From: Elysia chlorotica
Lineage: Eukaryota; Mollusca; Gastropoda; Plakobranchidae
Reading direction: 5' to 3'
DNA: 64,000 nucleotides
Assembly (NCBI GenBank): GCA_003991915.1
Contig: RQTK01000693.1
Span: 1-64,000, forward strand
Each line of letters opens with the position of its first letter. Within the stretch, counting starts at the first letter, position 1. This document shows, one piece after another, positions 47,748-60,830 of the stretch. The position numbers and the translations under genes were made by a program. The notes below the pieces were generated by a model, which ran no database searches, was not told where the DNA came from, and saw only the letters and a list, made by a program, of their open reading frames with translations.

Positions 47748-50700
47748 TTAGGACTCTCCTTTTTCAAACTTCCTTGAACTTGTTTTGCTAAGCATGGCCA
47801 TATGGTCAGCCACACCCATAGCTGTTATCTTCTGCTCGGCCTCCTGTAACTGCTCTGAGAATGACGAGGTGGTGCCTGCCGAAAGCTGTGCAAACAAGTC
47901 GTCCAGTTTACACAGGTCGGGCCGAGAACCTTCCAAACGCAGCTGCATTGGGGAGAAGCCGCGATTCTGAAGTTCAGACACCATCTGTCCCTGCGCGTGT
48001 TGTCCACGAAGAAAGGACACAAACACAAGATGGGCAGGATAGACCTCATCATGGTACTTCTGGTACAAAGCTGAAAAACTGAGAAAGGAGGTAAAAAGTT
48101 GAGGAGGTTCCTCTCTATAATCGTAAATCTTAAATAAAAAGAGAATTACATTAAAAGAAGTAAAAGATTTTAGAGTTTTGACTTAACAATTTGTTTTTTA
48201 AGAAGAACAGCTAGTACATATCAAATTTTTACTAGAAGCCAGAACAATTAATTTAGAAAAAAAAAAGAACAAACTCATCATTCTTTTCCGTCTTTTTTCA
48301 AACTAAATATGCAGGTGCTAAAAACAAATCAACCAGCATACAAGACAGTATATATTATTGGTAAATAGCATACTATCTCTAAACCATAGAGATGTCCCTA
48401 TAAGTATTAACCCACATAGCACTTTGAAGTCCGCCTGACGGCCAGATGGCCAATCTGGGTCTGCACGGGTGACTGAGTGTAAAAAAATGGGGTGTGGCAG
48501 TAATGTTCACCTGGTTAATTGACGCTCCGAGTGTTGTGCTCTTATCGCCGATATTTTTTTCCATTATTTCTAGTTATAAGTTCATAAAACTTTGAGAAGT
48601 TGGTTGATTTCACTATCTTGTTTGTTTTTGCTCTTTAAAAATCGTTTATAACTTTAGTGTGTTTGTGTCTGTGGGGGGGGGGAGAGGGTATAAAGGAGGA
48701 GAAGCCAGTAATTACCTTCTTTCCTGCAGGTGATAACAATTAAACTCATTAAATGTTAAAAAGCTGTGGATGTGGTATGTCTCAGTTCCAATCAATTTTT
48801 ACAAGGAACAACATTTCTCCTCTATGTCTCTTGACTGAAAGGGTTATGTGTTTTAGAACCCATGTAGCCCCATCGAAAGTTCTACAAAACAGAAATGGAA
48901 ATATCAGCTTAGGATCGAGTCTTTGACCTCCTACTCGTCAACCCAGAGCACTAATTCTAGAGATAAGTGGCATCGTATATTGCTAAAAATGCAATCTCCA
49001 AATTAATGTTATGTCACACTCCCATAGGTTTCCTACAAAGATGGGCGGAAAAAAGGGAAAAAACACTATGTGAATAAGTCAAAGCATGGCTTTCATCACC
49101 ATCTTCCCCTACAACAATGGTCCAACTGTCTTTATACAAGGACACTAAAGACCGCCAGAGGGGTATTTTGCTCCTTCTTCAGCCCTTTCCTTTCTTAGAA
49201 ATTCAGTGATATAACCGTCATAATGTGACTGGGAGGCCAAGAATACGCCAAACTATGAATTCCAATTGATTCCATTAGTTATTATTTTAAAATCTGTGCA
49301 CCTATTCACGAGTTTCTCACATGTAGAAAAAGGAGGAATAAAGGATGAATGAAGACCCACTACTAGTGGCATTTACTCGGCAACCCACAAAGGCCAGTTG
49401 GAAGGAGCTAAGTCAGTGAAGTAGCCACGATTGGAACCAGTCGTTCTTTCATAGTGAGGCAGTCAAGTTGCGCACCACGCTTAATGGGTTGAAAAAAAAA
49501 AGATATGCTTTGTTTCTCAGTTAACTATTTTATTTTAAAAGGTGTTCCTAAATATTTGCAAAATTGCACAGTGTCGATTTAAAATTAAGGACCCTGGCCA
49601 ATTATTTAAATAAATTCAAATTGAAATTGCGTAGAGAAAAAGACAACTCACTTGTCACCATTACACAGCCCATTTTCCTCCTCATCTGTGACAAGGATAA
49701 ATGTTTTCACAATCTCTCTCTTTTCATAGAAAGGAAACAATGATGCAGCTGGTGTTGTACCACCTGATGCCTTTGTAGCCACTGCTAACTCAAGCATCTG
49801 AAAATTAAAATGAGAAAAAAATTGCATCATAGACACCATAATTCATATGAAGTAGCCATTATTTAAGTTTTAAAATTAATATCCTTTTCCTCACAAAAAA
49901 TATAATTGCTGGATTTGTGATGACTCAATGATGAATTTAATTAAAGCAGTCTTGTATAACTAATATGAAAATCCTGATAATAGTATCCTTAACCATTAAT
50001 TTACCGTATCCCTCAGCATCGCCTGATGGCGAATTGTACTTGATTGCTCGCTAAACATTGCCAACAGACACATCAACTATACGCTTCCCCACAAACTTTT
50101 GAAAGACAGCGGTAAATAATGATCTTTTGTGGCGAGAAACAAGGAAAATTCCTAGTAGTTTTCAGTCTTCGCCCTCACCGGATTGGCGACCGAATTAGAA
50201 AATTAACACATCTGAATCATCACCTTCAGTCTGTTGAAAAAGCTGATTTGTAGCTCACCAACTGCTTCAATTTTAACTTTTAAATCTACACCAGTTTATG
50301 CAGAAGAAGGAAAACTAGATGAGAGTGACATTGAATTTGGTAAGAAAATTCAGAAGATGGATCTAGATCTAGACCTAGGCCTAAAGTTGACGATTATGAT
50401 CTGATCAAGATAAAGATGATGCTGATCCTGTATCCTTGGGCAGACATTCTAAAACCTGTAGCAATTGAATTGGTTAGTGAACGAGTTAGCTGCATATTGT
50501 TCAACACGATGATGATCTCTGTGATAAACTTTGCTTCAACCAAGTCCATGCACAGTAAAATTATGAAAAAAATTGGAGACCTCTTAGAGAACATTTTGAC
50601 CTTATATTATTTTTGGTTTAAATTAAATAAAATATTTTAAGGTATAAAACTATAATATCAATGGGAAGATAAGCCTTTTGTCTCTTCGTTACATTTTGTA

Positions 50701-52802
50701 TGTGTGTGTGTGTGTGTGTTGATAGCTTTAAAATTGTAATTTTTACTAATGTTATGGTAAGAGCAGTCACACAAAAATTAAAGTTATGCCCCTTGATCTG
50801 GGATACAATGAATGTCTTTGTGAAGGTTGTGGGAAGTGTTTAAGAGTCTTCCCCTCATGGTTTTTTTTTAGAATCAATTGTTAATCAGTTTCAGTACGGT
50901 ACCCGGGACATTAAACTGACCTCCTTAACTGTCTTGGGGAGAAATGGGGCATTTCTTGTTTGCGTGTTGAAGAAGACAAGCTTTGCAGAGCAAATGCTTG
51001 TCAACAAACTTGCAATGATGGTTGACGTCTGAATAGCAACATCCATTGAAGATGAAGCATCCCCTATCACAACAACAGGGGATTCTAGTCTCAACCTGAA
51101 GAATAGAAAATCAAAGTTGATTAACAAAAATATTAAGAACGTTAATGGTTGTAATGCATGCTGTTCCATTTAACAATACTCCAAATCTAAAAGATGTTAT
51201 TCTGAGAAAGATTAATTTTTGTGATGATCTCCACATATTACATACTGCAGGAAATACAACATTGAAGACTGTTTTTGTTTTTGTTTTTTTCAAACCATAA
51301 CTAAGTCCAGCTCAGCGACAATAAGAAAAAAGAGTGACAAATTGAAAAGTATAGAACTCCCTCTGATAAAAAAGGAAACAAATTTTGCAATATCTCATTA
51401 ATTTCAAATGTGACTGAAACAATTTTTGAAAAAGCATTTTTCAATTACTTAAGAGAAAACATGGCTCGGTACAATAACACTAGCATTTCACTTTTATCAT
51501 TAAATCTGACAAGCAGTAGCCCAGAGCAGTATGCTTTTTATAAATGAAACATGCATAGCATTGCACCCAAAACTAGAACTACTTATAAATTTGCATGTTT
51601 TAATAATTTTATTCAAAGTCCCACCCTTTAGTAAAAAAAGCCAACACCTAAACTCACTCAATGGATGTGAGGCGAGGTTCTGCCAGTTCAATCAAGCTGG
51701 AGAAAAAGTTGCAATCTCTCCCTGCAGACCTGCAAAAATGAATTTTGTCCTCAAGGTTATAACTGCATCAGAGTAATTTTTGGAACTTTGTAGTACAGTG
51801 GTCTCTGCGTAAGAACTCTCCACTTACAAACCCATTCGTTCTTCCAACCCCCTCGCTCTATAAAACATACTTCTTTCTCTTTAATTAACACCCGTACTTC
51901 ACTCGAGGGGTACCCATATATAAGCCTATGAAATGTTACAAACGGTAGACAAAAATGAATTTTGTCCTCAAGGTTATAACTGCATCAGAGTAATTTTTGG
52001 AACTTTGTAGTACAGTGGTCTCTGCGTAAGAACTCTCCACTTACAAACCCATTCGTTCTTCCAACCCCCTCGCTCTATAAAACATACTTCTTTCTCTTTA
52101 ATTAACACCCGTACCCACCGAGGGGTGAACATATATAAGCCTATGAAATGTTACAAACGGTAGACTTGGCTACAGCCATGTAAGAAGACAAGAGATATCT
52201 TCCTTCCGCCATCTCTTTGTCACGCCAACTCACGGCGCATGTGGATCTACAGTCAGGAAACTCCAAGACTTTTAGATGGAGATGTTAACCGACAAACCTT
52301 AACCCCTCCCACCAACTCCCCCCCCCCCCCCCCCCCCCCCCCGTAAGTAGAACTAGAACTACCCTCGAAACAGCAATTGTTTCATTACGTCGAGAGTGGG
52401 TAGGTATCCAATCATTTTGGAGTAAATTTGATTTGACTATTCAACAATCACCTCTTTTTTTTTTTAATCCTTCCCACCACTCCTCTTGTTTGTTTAATTT
52501 ATGTGTCAATCACTAAATTGTTAACATATTCTGAAATTGTGCTTTTTTTTTCTTTTTCTCTCTCTTTCTCTCCCCGCCCACCACTCCTCTTGGTTGATCA
52601 AATTATGTGCCAATCACTAAATTGTTAACAGACTCTGAAAATGTGCGCACTTTTTCTTTTCTCTCCCAATCTCTCTATCTCTGTCTCTCTTCTTCTTTTC
52701 CTTCTCTCCTCTTCTCTCTCTTTCTCACTCACGCCCCCTCTATCTATCCGTCTTTCTCTCTATCTCAATTCTTTCTTTTTCTCCTTCTCTTTCCTTTCTA
52801 AC

Positions 52803-52842
<40 letters not shown>

Positions 52843-55800
52843 CTCTCACAGTGGCGCGGATGTCTAAATGAATGCAATATCCAATCACAATTCACATAGA
52901 TGTATGTTCGATTTTATTTAATTTCCTCAAAGAGCTTCGACCGTTTCTATACTACCCAGAGTTTAAACCGTGAGAAGATGTATTCACTGCTGTAGAAGTG
53001 GAGTTACGCTGGGTATCCACCTGGTCGAAATAAAAAACAAATCTTTCTTTCCCGACTGTCAACACTCAAAGTGTTTGACATGCAGGTGTGAACATCTGGC
53101 TGCTCTATACCCAGAATCATGGTTATTGCACTGACCAGAAAGTAGGAGTTGACCATTCACGCAAGGTGCCTTCATACAAATCCTTGTTTAACTTTTTAAA
53201 ATTGTTTGTTCTCTCTCTCTCCCTATACCTCTCTATCTCTCCCTCTTCTCCCCTCTCTCCCTCTCTCTCTCTCCCCCCTCCCATCACCTTCACAGTTGCA
53301 TTGGTTTAACAGTACACAACCTCCAGTGGGATGATCGCAGGCTCAAGTTTTTGTTAACTTGCCAAATGAAATTATTTTCCCTTAAGCAGAGCCTTGATTA
53401 TAGAATTTTATCAGAAACCGATAGAAGTTGTGCACACACCAGTCTGTGCGGTGGGACTAGTGGGAAGAGCCATCTGGTGTTATATCAAAGAAATTTCTTC
53501 CGCCATGATTTTGACACGCAAACTCCCAGTACCTATAAGTCTAGCGGCTGGAAAATCAAAGAGTTTGACACTGTACTGCTCTAGACTGAAAATTATGAGC
53601 AGGCACAATCGTTTAGTTACGAGAGACTGGGCATCCAATCACTAAAGAGTAGGCGGGACTTGAACATTTACACAAGGTGTATGTTACCACAAACAAGTGA
53701 GATAAAGCAATGGGGCTTCTTGGCATTTACTCAATAACGCCCCTATCAAAATAAACGTAAAAACCTGTTCGCTTAGGAACCAGCATTTCTTGTCTCCCGA
53801 GGGACGGATTCTTATGCGGAGACCACTGTAATAAATGCCGGAAACATGACTTGCGGTGTGAGACACCTGGACCAACTTAAAACTTACAAAGAAATTGAAT
53901 AAGTGTCACTTTGATATAATACATGTACCACTGCTTTTTTTTGTTTTTACAAGACATAAAAGAAAGAAAAATGTAAAATGCACAAGTATTGTCTTGATGG
54001 TTATAATCTTATCTCTAACTCCAAAGAGAAATGGTTTAAAGGAGTTATGTTGAAAATGGAAAATTATTAAAACTTTAATTAAATAAGGAAATTGTGAAGC
54101 ACTTATTAAAAATAGAAAGACTTAATGTAGAACAAAAATCTGGGATTTAATTAATAGCCTACTGTTGAGGTAGATTATATATATATATATATACATAAAT
54201 AATGTATAAGAAAAAACACTTTCTTTTTAGAAACCTTGTTATTATGGAATCAGTCAATGAGCCAAAGATAAATACAGCTAACTATAGAGCTAATAAATTT
54301 AAGAGAAAACATTGATTTGTTTATCATTGAACTGTACAGGCCTCTGTACTGAGCTTTAATCTAGAGCATAAAATCGAAATTGTTTATCTAGATTTGATGC
54401 CAGATGATTTATCAGTGTGAATCATTGAATGGCTGTCAGTGCTACATGACAAAGCCTGGACAATGCCTTGAAAGTTACAACTTAATTCCTAATTAGGTTC
54501 TAAAAAGAAAGATTAAAGCATGCGTAAATTTGGGATTTATTATGGTTCAAACTATCGACATTAGAAGCCCCTAGTTCCTCCCTATTTCTTAATATTATGT
54601 TTAATAATTACTACTTTCGTTTTCGTTTTCTTCGTAATTTTGACTGAACCATTGAACATTCTACTGATTCCGAAAGAATAATGGGAATGGGGTTTATTAA
54701 TGAAACCAATATAATATTGTATAAATACAATTGAAGGAATATTAAGAATAAGATGGTGAGAAAAGAAACACTCTTTAAAAGCATTAATTTTTCTCGACCA
54801 CATTTCCCAGTTGCATGAAAAGCTTTAGTTTAAAGCGGGGAAGGTCTTTCCTCCAGCAACTAGGCTATAGGTAAAAATGTGGACATGAGCGTGTGAAGTC
54901 CAAACACAAAAGACAACCTTCTAATAGTTCTATGCAGATTGGTGGCTTCTGTATCGCCACCTCAGATTATTGCGAGCATAAAAGGGACACATTCTAAAAT
55001 CTGAGGCCAAGACACTCCTTTCAAGATACCTCATTGCTTGCATGTGGGCGCAACATGCTCATCCCTAGGCACTGACAACAAGCACCAGCGACATAGAGGC
55101 GGGTCATAGACCACATGAGCGTGAAGCATGATGGCTAAATGTTCAAATAAAAAAAACACCTAAACTATTATACCATGCTCTAGCACAGCTAAAACTTGTT
55201 CACCAATACCTTCAAAGAACTCTCTCGGTTAGATATTAAGAACCTTGACCAGGTCTAGCCCACATCACATATAACTGAGATCTAACTAAAATATACCAAG
55301 GCGAATCCTTACTGTATTAACTTACACCCACTATGTATTAGTATTACGCTATTGAACAAAACCAAAACAAAAATTATAACCTGAAGCTACAATAAAGAAA
55401 AGTTTACTATCAATATACCTTATATCAACCAAATTAACTAATGGCAATCGTCAATGTATTATATCAGTGACAACAAAAGTAGGCCTACCTTATGATAGGG
55501 TAGGTAATATCAATAGTCCTATATTGTTTGTATGAAGTCTATTTTGTTGGATCATATCTAAACCAGTGGCTATAAATTGAAGTTATAGATTTTACTATTT
55601 TCAACTTGCCGTAATATGGCAATGATCGCCTGTAAGGCGCGATTTGTTGCAATCCAGTTTAGTAAAACATGCCCAAACCGTAATGTTGGCAGGTCTGCGT
55701 TCAGTTCTGGTTTGGACATGAGGTAAATGGTGAGCAGGCGCTCCAGAAGCTTCCCGTTTGGCAAGTTCACCGGCTCTTTTTCTTCCAATCTTCTTTGTAT

Positions 55801-58800
55801 CACTTTCTCTGTCTCTGGGCAGGCAAGGTCCTCATAATACCTGAAAGAAAATTGAAGTTGGTACATATACATACACACCACACAGAGGTTCAAAGAATCA
55901 TGAAAGGGTCCTGCTTTTTGCTTGAAAAAAAGAAAGAAAAAGATTTCGATGCATTTTCATCTCATCCTTATCAAGCTTTATTACCGCCTCATCTGAAAAA
56001 TCTCTTTCATATAATTGTAAAAAAAATAGATCCTTTTTTGTTTCCACTCAATGAAAAAAACAAAATGTTTAAAATTCAAATGTTAAAATAACTTACCATA
56101 GAACTGTGTCAAGTTTCGGCTCATACTCAGCAATTCTCTTCTTGGAATGAGAATTCAGTTTCTCTTTGAAAGATTTCACAATGCTGTAAGGGATGTCATA
56201 CTGAGCAACCTGCTCATTAACGTTCTCCAGGGAAAGATTCTGCACATGCTGTACAAGGGAGTTCTCTGGTGGCGATCCAGTGCCAAAGCAAAAAGGCAGG
56301 AACCAAGGGGCCGAGGGGAAGTCCTGGTTTCAAAAAGGACTCAAAGATTTAACTAAAAAGTCAAAAGTTTCACAAATTCTCTGAAAAACATCCATTCCTT
56401 GCATACAGTAGTGCCCAAATTTTACGACATCTCGGATAACGAGAATGGTTGGAATAACTAGAGGTTGGAAAATCCTCGTTTTTCTCAATCTCTGCGCCCT
56501 ATAGTTTATTTTGGAAATAACGAGAACATTAACTGGCTAACTCTGCTAATAACGAGAAGTTCAAGAGTAGATCTGCTCTAAACCCAAATTTAGAAAATTA
56601 GAGGAAGAAGCCAAAAGAAGCCATAAGTGATGTGTGCAGTTATTCCTCAGTAACCCAGCCCAGTCATTTTCCGTAGGGATGCTGAAAGTAGTGAGATCCC
56701 CACCCTACACTACATGCGGCCCTTGTTCTACTGTCACTGTAAACAAAGCTGCCAAATGCAAATCTAGGCACGGGACAGCCAGGCTCATCACTAGTGCTGT
56801 AACATAATCACCATCTAGGGGTCAACACAATTATGCTGTTAAGTCTACTAATCGCATGCCGGAGGGACGTTTCCACCCCATGTGCCGTACAGAGAAAAAA
56901 AAATAATATGATGCGCATCCGTATGCCGGGGGTATATTTCGACGCCATGTTTTTTATAGAGAAAAATAAGTTCGTTTCAGATTAACTTCAGACAGTGTAC
57001 ATGTTTTTTATTACCATACCACCTACCTCATACACCATACTTTTGTGATCTTTGTTTCCCGTCTGTTCCCGCTTTTCCAACAAAGAGAAAGTAAATTTCC
57101 AAAATAATTAAAAAGAGATTACCAGGTTTGTACACTACAAGTATTACAATACATAGCAATCTAGATCTATATTTTGTTTCAGGCGAATCTATGTTACGAT
57201 CCAGTGCATTTGACGTTCTGTACCAAGAAAATGTGTTTACCGGTACGTGTGTGGACACTGTGCAAGTTTGCCTGTATCAGTGTGTAATTGCTGCAACCCA
57301 AGCTTGCACCAATTCCTACAGGCTAGATGTATAGGCCTATAGCCAGGACAAAATAATATTGCTCTTAAGTTGGAGAAGCAATGGAATGAATGTTTCTTTC
57401 TTTAAATGGTGTTTGAGTCGGATTAAACTAACATGTAGATCTTGCCAGAGAAGATGAGACAGCAATGAAAGTAGGAGTTATTAAATTACTGTACCTTTTC
57501 TGGGTGTAAATGACATATGTCTGCAAGTTTTTTCCAAGGTTCTTTAGGGAAGTTGATAGCAAAGAACTCAAAGTCTTCTGCTGTGAATCCTCTGACCCAA
57601 GTTGCTACTTGCTTGCAAACGGCTCCGCTTGCAGACCCAAGCTGAAAAAGGAAAATTCAGTTTACATTTATTTTTTAAGGGGGCGGGGGGCGGCTTTTTA
57701 TGGGGCAATATAAGAGAGCATCAATTATTCATACTTTTACAGCTAATTTGTATATTTTTATGAATTTTAAGTAGGAAAAAATGCTGAGGGTTCAAATTAA
57801 AAGATCAGAATTAAAAAATAATGATACCAGTAGAGCTTTAATCAAAGCTAGTTGATTGAGGATAAAAGCTTAACTCGGCAACCCGCACCCCCCAAAAAAA
57901 AGCTGAAAAACTTTGGCATGTTGTATTGATTCTAATATATATATACCAGTTTATAATTATACATAGTATTTTAAAATTTAAAAAAACCCCACAAAACAAC
58001 CATAGAATGATAGATTTTGCAAAATTTAAATGACATCATGTGTAAAAACTTTCAAACTACCTTTTCAGCCACATCATTGATAATTGAATAATGATAAAAA
58101 AAATTACACCAACAAAACATTCCCCAAAACTTATATCAAGGTAGAAAGGGTTGATTTAAATGATTTACCGGTGGTTTGAGTTTGTTGAGATTGTCAATAT
58201 CTGATTTCAGCTTTCCAATTTTTTTTGGTTTTACTTTGACTCCTGAGAGCTGTAAACACTTGAGCCTCTTCTCCAAGACTCTGCACTGCCTCCCTGCATC
58301 CAGCATGTTCAGTGCCCTGAGCACCTCCACCAGGCCAAACTGTGAGCGCAGTTTCAGGAATGCGCCCACCAGCTGTTGATCACCTCGTGCCCACGACATA
58401 GCCAGGGCTCGGATACACGAGTCTGTTTGAACAGAATAAGAAACGCAATTGTCATAAAAATGAGTGGCAATATATAAGTCTAAATGGGAGAACAGGTTTA
58501 TAGCATTTCTAGACTTTTCAAAATAGGTCTTAGTACATATTAAAATATGTATATTTATATAAATCCTATTTTCACCTGTACCCTTTGAGCGACAAAGATA
58601 AAAAAAAAATCCCTCTATTAAGACTGAGTTTAACACTTTGACACTTGAATAATTACAAACTATTTGAGAATAATAATGCTTTCAGATAATTACAAATCAA
58701 ACCCAAAATTGAAGGTAAAATTACAACAACAAAAAAACACAATACAGGTATAGATCTAATAAAGATAGATCTAAGATGGTAATTAGGCCTACCAAGTTGC

Positions 58801-59429
58801 AGTAATCTTACAACTTGCTTAGGCTATGCGAACAAATAGCTCACAACTTGCCTTCTTATTCGCATATCCTCCAGTTATAGTGACTCAAAATGTATTTTCG
58901 ACGCCTGGAGTTAGAAGTGCTACATAAATTTGATAAAAAGACTAGGGATCGTAAGTACAACGTCGCAGGAGCTTAAAGTTCATCGCAAGTCTCCTTATTC
59001 GCATTTCTGAACACGTGTCCTAAGTTTACCACACAGTTATACTTAGCAACCTAGATCAAGACCCAAATGACAACAGTAGAGGTTTTGCTGTAACTATGGA
59101 AGTCTACCAGTATTAGGAAACCATCAAAACTTACTTTGAGCCACCTGAATCTTGTTTGCAATCATAACAGAAAGCGTCGCCGCATATCGTGTGCGGTTTG
59201 TGTTTTGAGCGTCCAAATGTTCTTTGCATGGTGCTGTTGATGTAAAGAATTCCTTTGGATCGGTTTCTATAGAGTATGTCTTTGGTTCTGTGACTTCTGT
59301 CGTTTCTGCGTTTCCCTGTTGTTGATTACGGCTTCTTGCACCGAAACGCCCCCGCCCCCGAGAAGAACCGCGGCCTCGACCGCCACCTCTGCCCCTGCCT
59401 CGTCCTCTACCGCGGCCTCGTCCTGTCAT
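47748..59429 (-). CDS. RGG-tract / TROVE-like / von Willebrand A domain protein, Ro60-like architecture (9 exons)
   Basis: Exons in coding order with consistent phases: 59429-59135, 58422-58169, 57641-57495, 56323-56097, 55840-55596, 51721-51658, 51095-50921, 49797-49652, 48078-47748, giving 627 residues. Residues 1-37 are an RGG/RG tract (MTGRGRGRGRGRGRGGGRGR), typical of RNA-binding proteins. Residues about 60-400 are predicted helical, with blocks NSCIRALAMSWARGDQQLVG, PWKKLADICHLHPEKDF, YDIPYSIVKSF and LPTLRFGHVLLNWIATNRAL. The vWA domain begins about 412: VVVIGDASSSM (D423, S425, S427), ASGGTTPA (T483/T484) and TFILVTDEEEN (D507) supply all MIDAS elements. KYHDEVYPAHLVFVSF resembles the last part of the Ro60 vWA domain. 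Ro60 (about 540 residues) binds misfolded and Y RNAs through a HEAT-repeat ring plus vWA; I infer a related RNP role but do not recognise a named orthologue. Exon 5 to 6 joining (A|GTAAAA to CTGCAG|GG) is the least certain splice. A possible poly(A) signal (AATAAA, minus) is near 47349-47354. Confidence 0.85.
48408..48660. mobile_element. TTAACCC-starting repeat, copy 2
   Basis: TTAACCCACATAGCACTTTG, GACGGCCAGATGGCCAATCT, GATTTCACTATCTTGTTTGT; about 100 bp longer in the middle than copy 1. Confidence 0.5.
48885..49060 (-). mobile_element. SINE body, second copy
   Basis: Matches 45925-46085 (AGAAATGGAAATATCAGCTT, AGAGCACTAATTCTAGAGAT, AAGATGGGCGGAAAAAAG). Intronic in the RGG-vWA gene. Confidence 0.7.
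49385..49487 (-). mobile_element. tRNA-like SINE head, different family
   Basis: Minus strand AGCGTGGTGCGCAACTTGAC, and box B GGTTCCAATCG about 35 bp later. No clover-leaf tRNA can be drawn; intronic. Confidence 0.45.
51733..52166. repeat. 217-bp tandem duplication spanning intron and transposon end
   Basis: Copy 1 is 51733-51949 and copy 2 is 51950-52166, differing at a handful of bases (near 51899 and 52115). Each includes about 60 bp of host intron next to exon 6 of the RGG-vWA gene plus the left terminus of the pogo-like element. Confidence 0.95.
51794..53830. mobile_element. pogo/Tigger-like non-autonomous element
   Basis: Left terminus TACAGTGGTCTCTGCGTAAG (51794, again at 52011), right terminus in reverse complement TACAGTGGTCTCCGCATAAG (ends 53830). 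The interior holds a run of 25 C (52318-52342), CT-rich stretches and no transposase. It fills much of the intron between exons 5 and 6 of the RGG-vWA gene. Confidence 0.85.
52318..52342. repeat. Poly-C run of 25
   Basis: Uninterrupted C homopolymer, unusual in this AT-rich window. Confidence 0.97.
56404..56620. mobile_element. Left end of a pogo/Tigger-like element
   Basis: TACAGTAGTGCCCAAATTTT, then GGATAACGAGAATGG and repeated AATAACGAGAA motifs, as in Tigger-type MITEs. The right end was not located. Intronic, between exons 3 and 4 of the RGG-vWA gene. Confidence 0.55.
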
Positions 59430-59819
59430 GACTTCGTAAACTGAATGATCAGATACAACTTCACAAAGTACAAAACAAAAACGGCGAGGTGTCTTTCAAG
59501 GTAGAGAATGGTTGGAAAACACCCTCCTCGATGCTGATAGTCTTTCTCTCTGACGGAGAATTCTACTGGTTGTCTCTTATAATGCTACGAAAACTCAGTG
59601 TCTATTTTCTGTTTCTTAGTCATTAATATCTCAATATCTGTGACGCGAATGTGGTGCAACCAGCGAGTCAGCGACATAATTTGTACAGCGCGATCACAAT
59701 TCATTTTATCACCGCGGCACACTCTCTACTTTCCTTTTTAACTCCATAATATTACATTTAAAATTACATGTATATGTGAATTCGAAATAACAAAACAAAC
59801 ATAAATTATTATCATTTGT

Positions 59820-60385
59820 AATCATCCCATTCAACCCTGCTCAAATTGGCACACCCGTGTCCTTGACCCTGGTTAACCTGAAAGAAATGCACACCACTTT
59901 GCTCACCACAAAAGAAACACTATTGCTCATTTTTTTAACTTCTTGAGATGTGAATTGTGATGAAATTTCGTGTAATCTGCCGAGGGGAAATGATACTTAT
60001 TGCAAACTTCTAAGGCTTATGAGAATAAACTTGAAGAAAAGGGGCGATAAGATTTTATTTTATTTTATTTTTATTGTATACTTATAGAATGAGCGATTGC
60101 AGCCCTTATACAATTCGACGGTTATTGTTGTTGTTGTAGTTGACTCAACTCGGTAACAACCAATGATTGATATACGGAATAACTAGACGATTACGTGTAT
60201 TATGTTATTTGGATGAAAACAGTATTTTCACCTGCTTGCAGCGTCCAACTCCGCGCACAATGGGATACTCGTGTCCTTGACTGGTTAACTAAAGAGAAAT
60301 GCCCACCAGCACTTTGCCCACCACAGCTGAAATACGTGAATTCTTTTATGAGATGTGGAAATTGTGGTGAAATTATAAGTCACCT
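59820..60385. repeat. Diverged direct repeat pair upstream of the RGG-vWA gene
   Basis: About 150 bp at 59820-59970 resembles 60225-60385 (CGTGTCCTTGACCCTGGTTA versus CGTGTCCTTGACTGGTTAAC, GAGATGTGAATTGTGATGAA versus GAGATGTGGAAATTGTGGTG). Confidence 0.65.
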
Positions 60386-60404
60386 GCTGACAGATGAAAC
60401 CTTA

Positions 60405-60830
60405 TAAATCGAATTGCTTGGGATTTGATCTAAACTTCGAATTAAGAGGATTCAAATTACAGGAGGGGAAATACCTGAACCTCAAAAGTGTTAAAATTAA
60501 CAGATAGTTACATACCTTATCTGAAAAACTACGATTATGGTAGTTTTCTGTGTTTTTCTTACTATGGCAACCTTCTCCCAAACCCATTACTTATACTATA
60601 GGTATATCTAGGGCAGTAATAATCATTGGAGTCTGCTTGACAGATACTTGTAGTACTTATGTAATGCTTATTGGTGGCGTGAGCTTCGGGAGAAACAAAC
60701 CAGAAAAACTTCGAATTATGAGTCATTTCAATGGAACCAAAAAGAGAACAAGACAAACAAGCAAAAACATACATTCGCTATCAAAATTCGGATTACGAGA
60801 AATTCGAATTATCAGACTCCTTATTTGAGG
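60405..60830. mobile_element. Small non-autonomous DNA-element-like repeat, copy 2
   Basis: Partner of 44762-45050. It contains TTCGAATTAAGAGGATTC near the left side and GAAATTCGAATTATCAGACT near the right, giving loosely inverted ends. Confidence 0.55.

Noticed and set aside
48078..48087. Alternative acceptor (TTTTTCAG at about 48071) for the last exon of the RGG-vWA gene
   Set aside because: It gives the wrong phase with the preceding AA|GTGAGT donor; the CTCAG acceptor ending at 48079 restores NFSALYQKYH.
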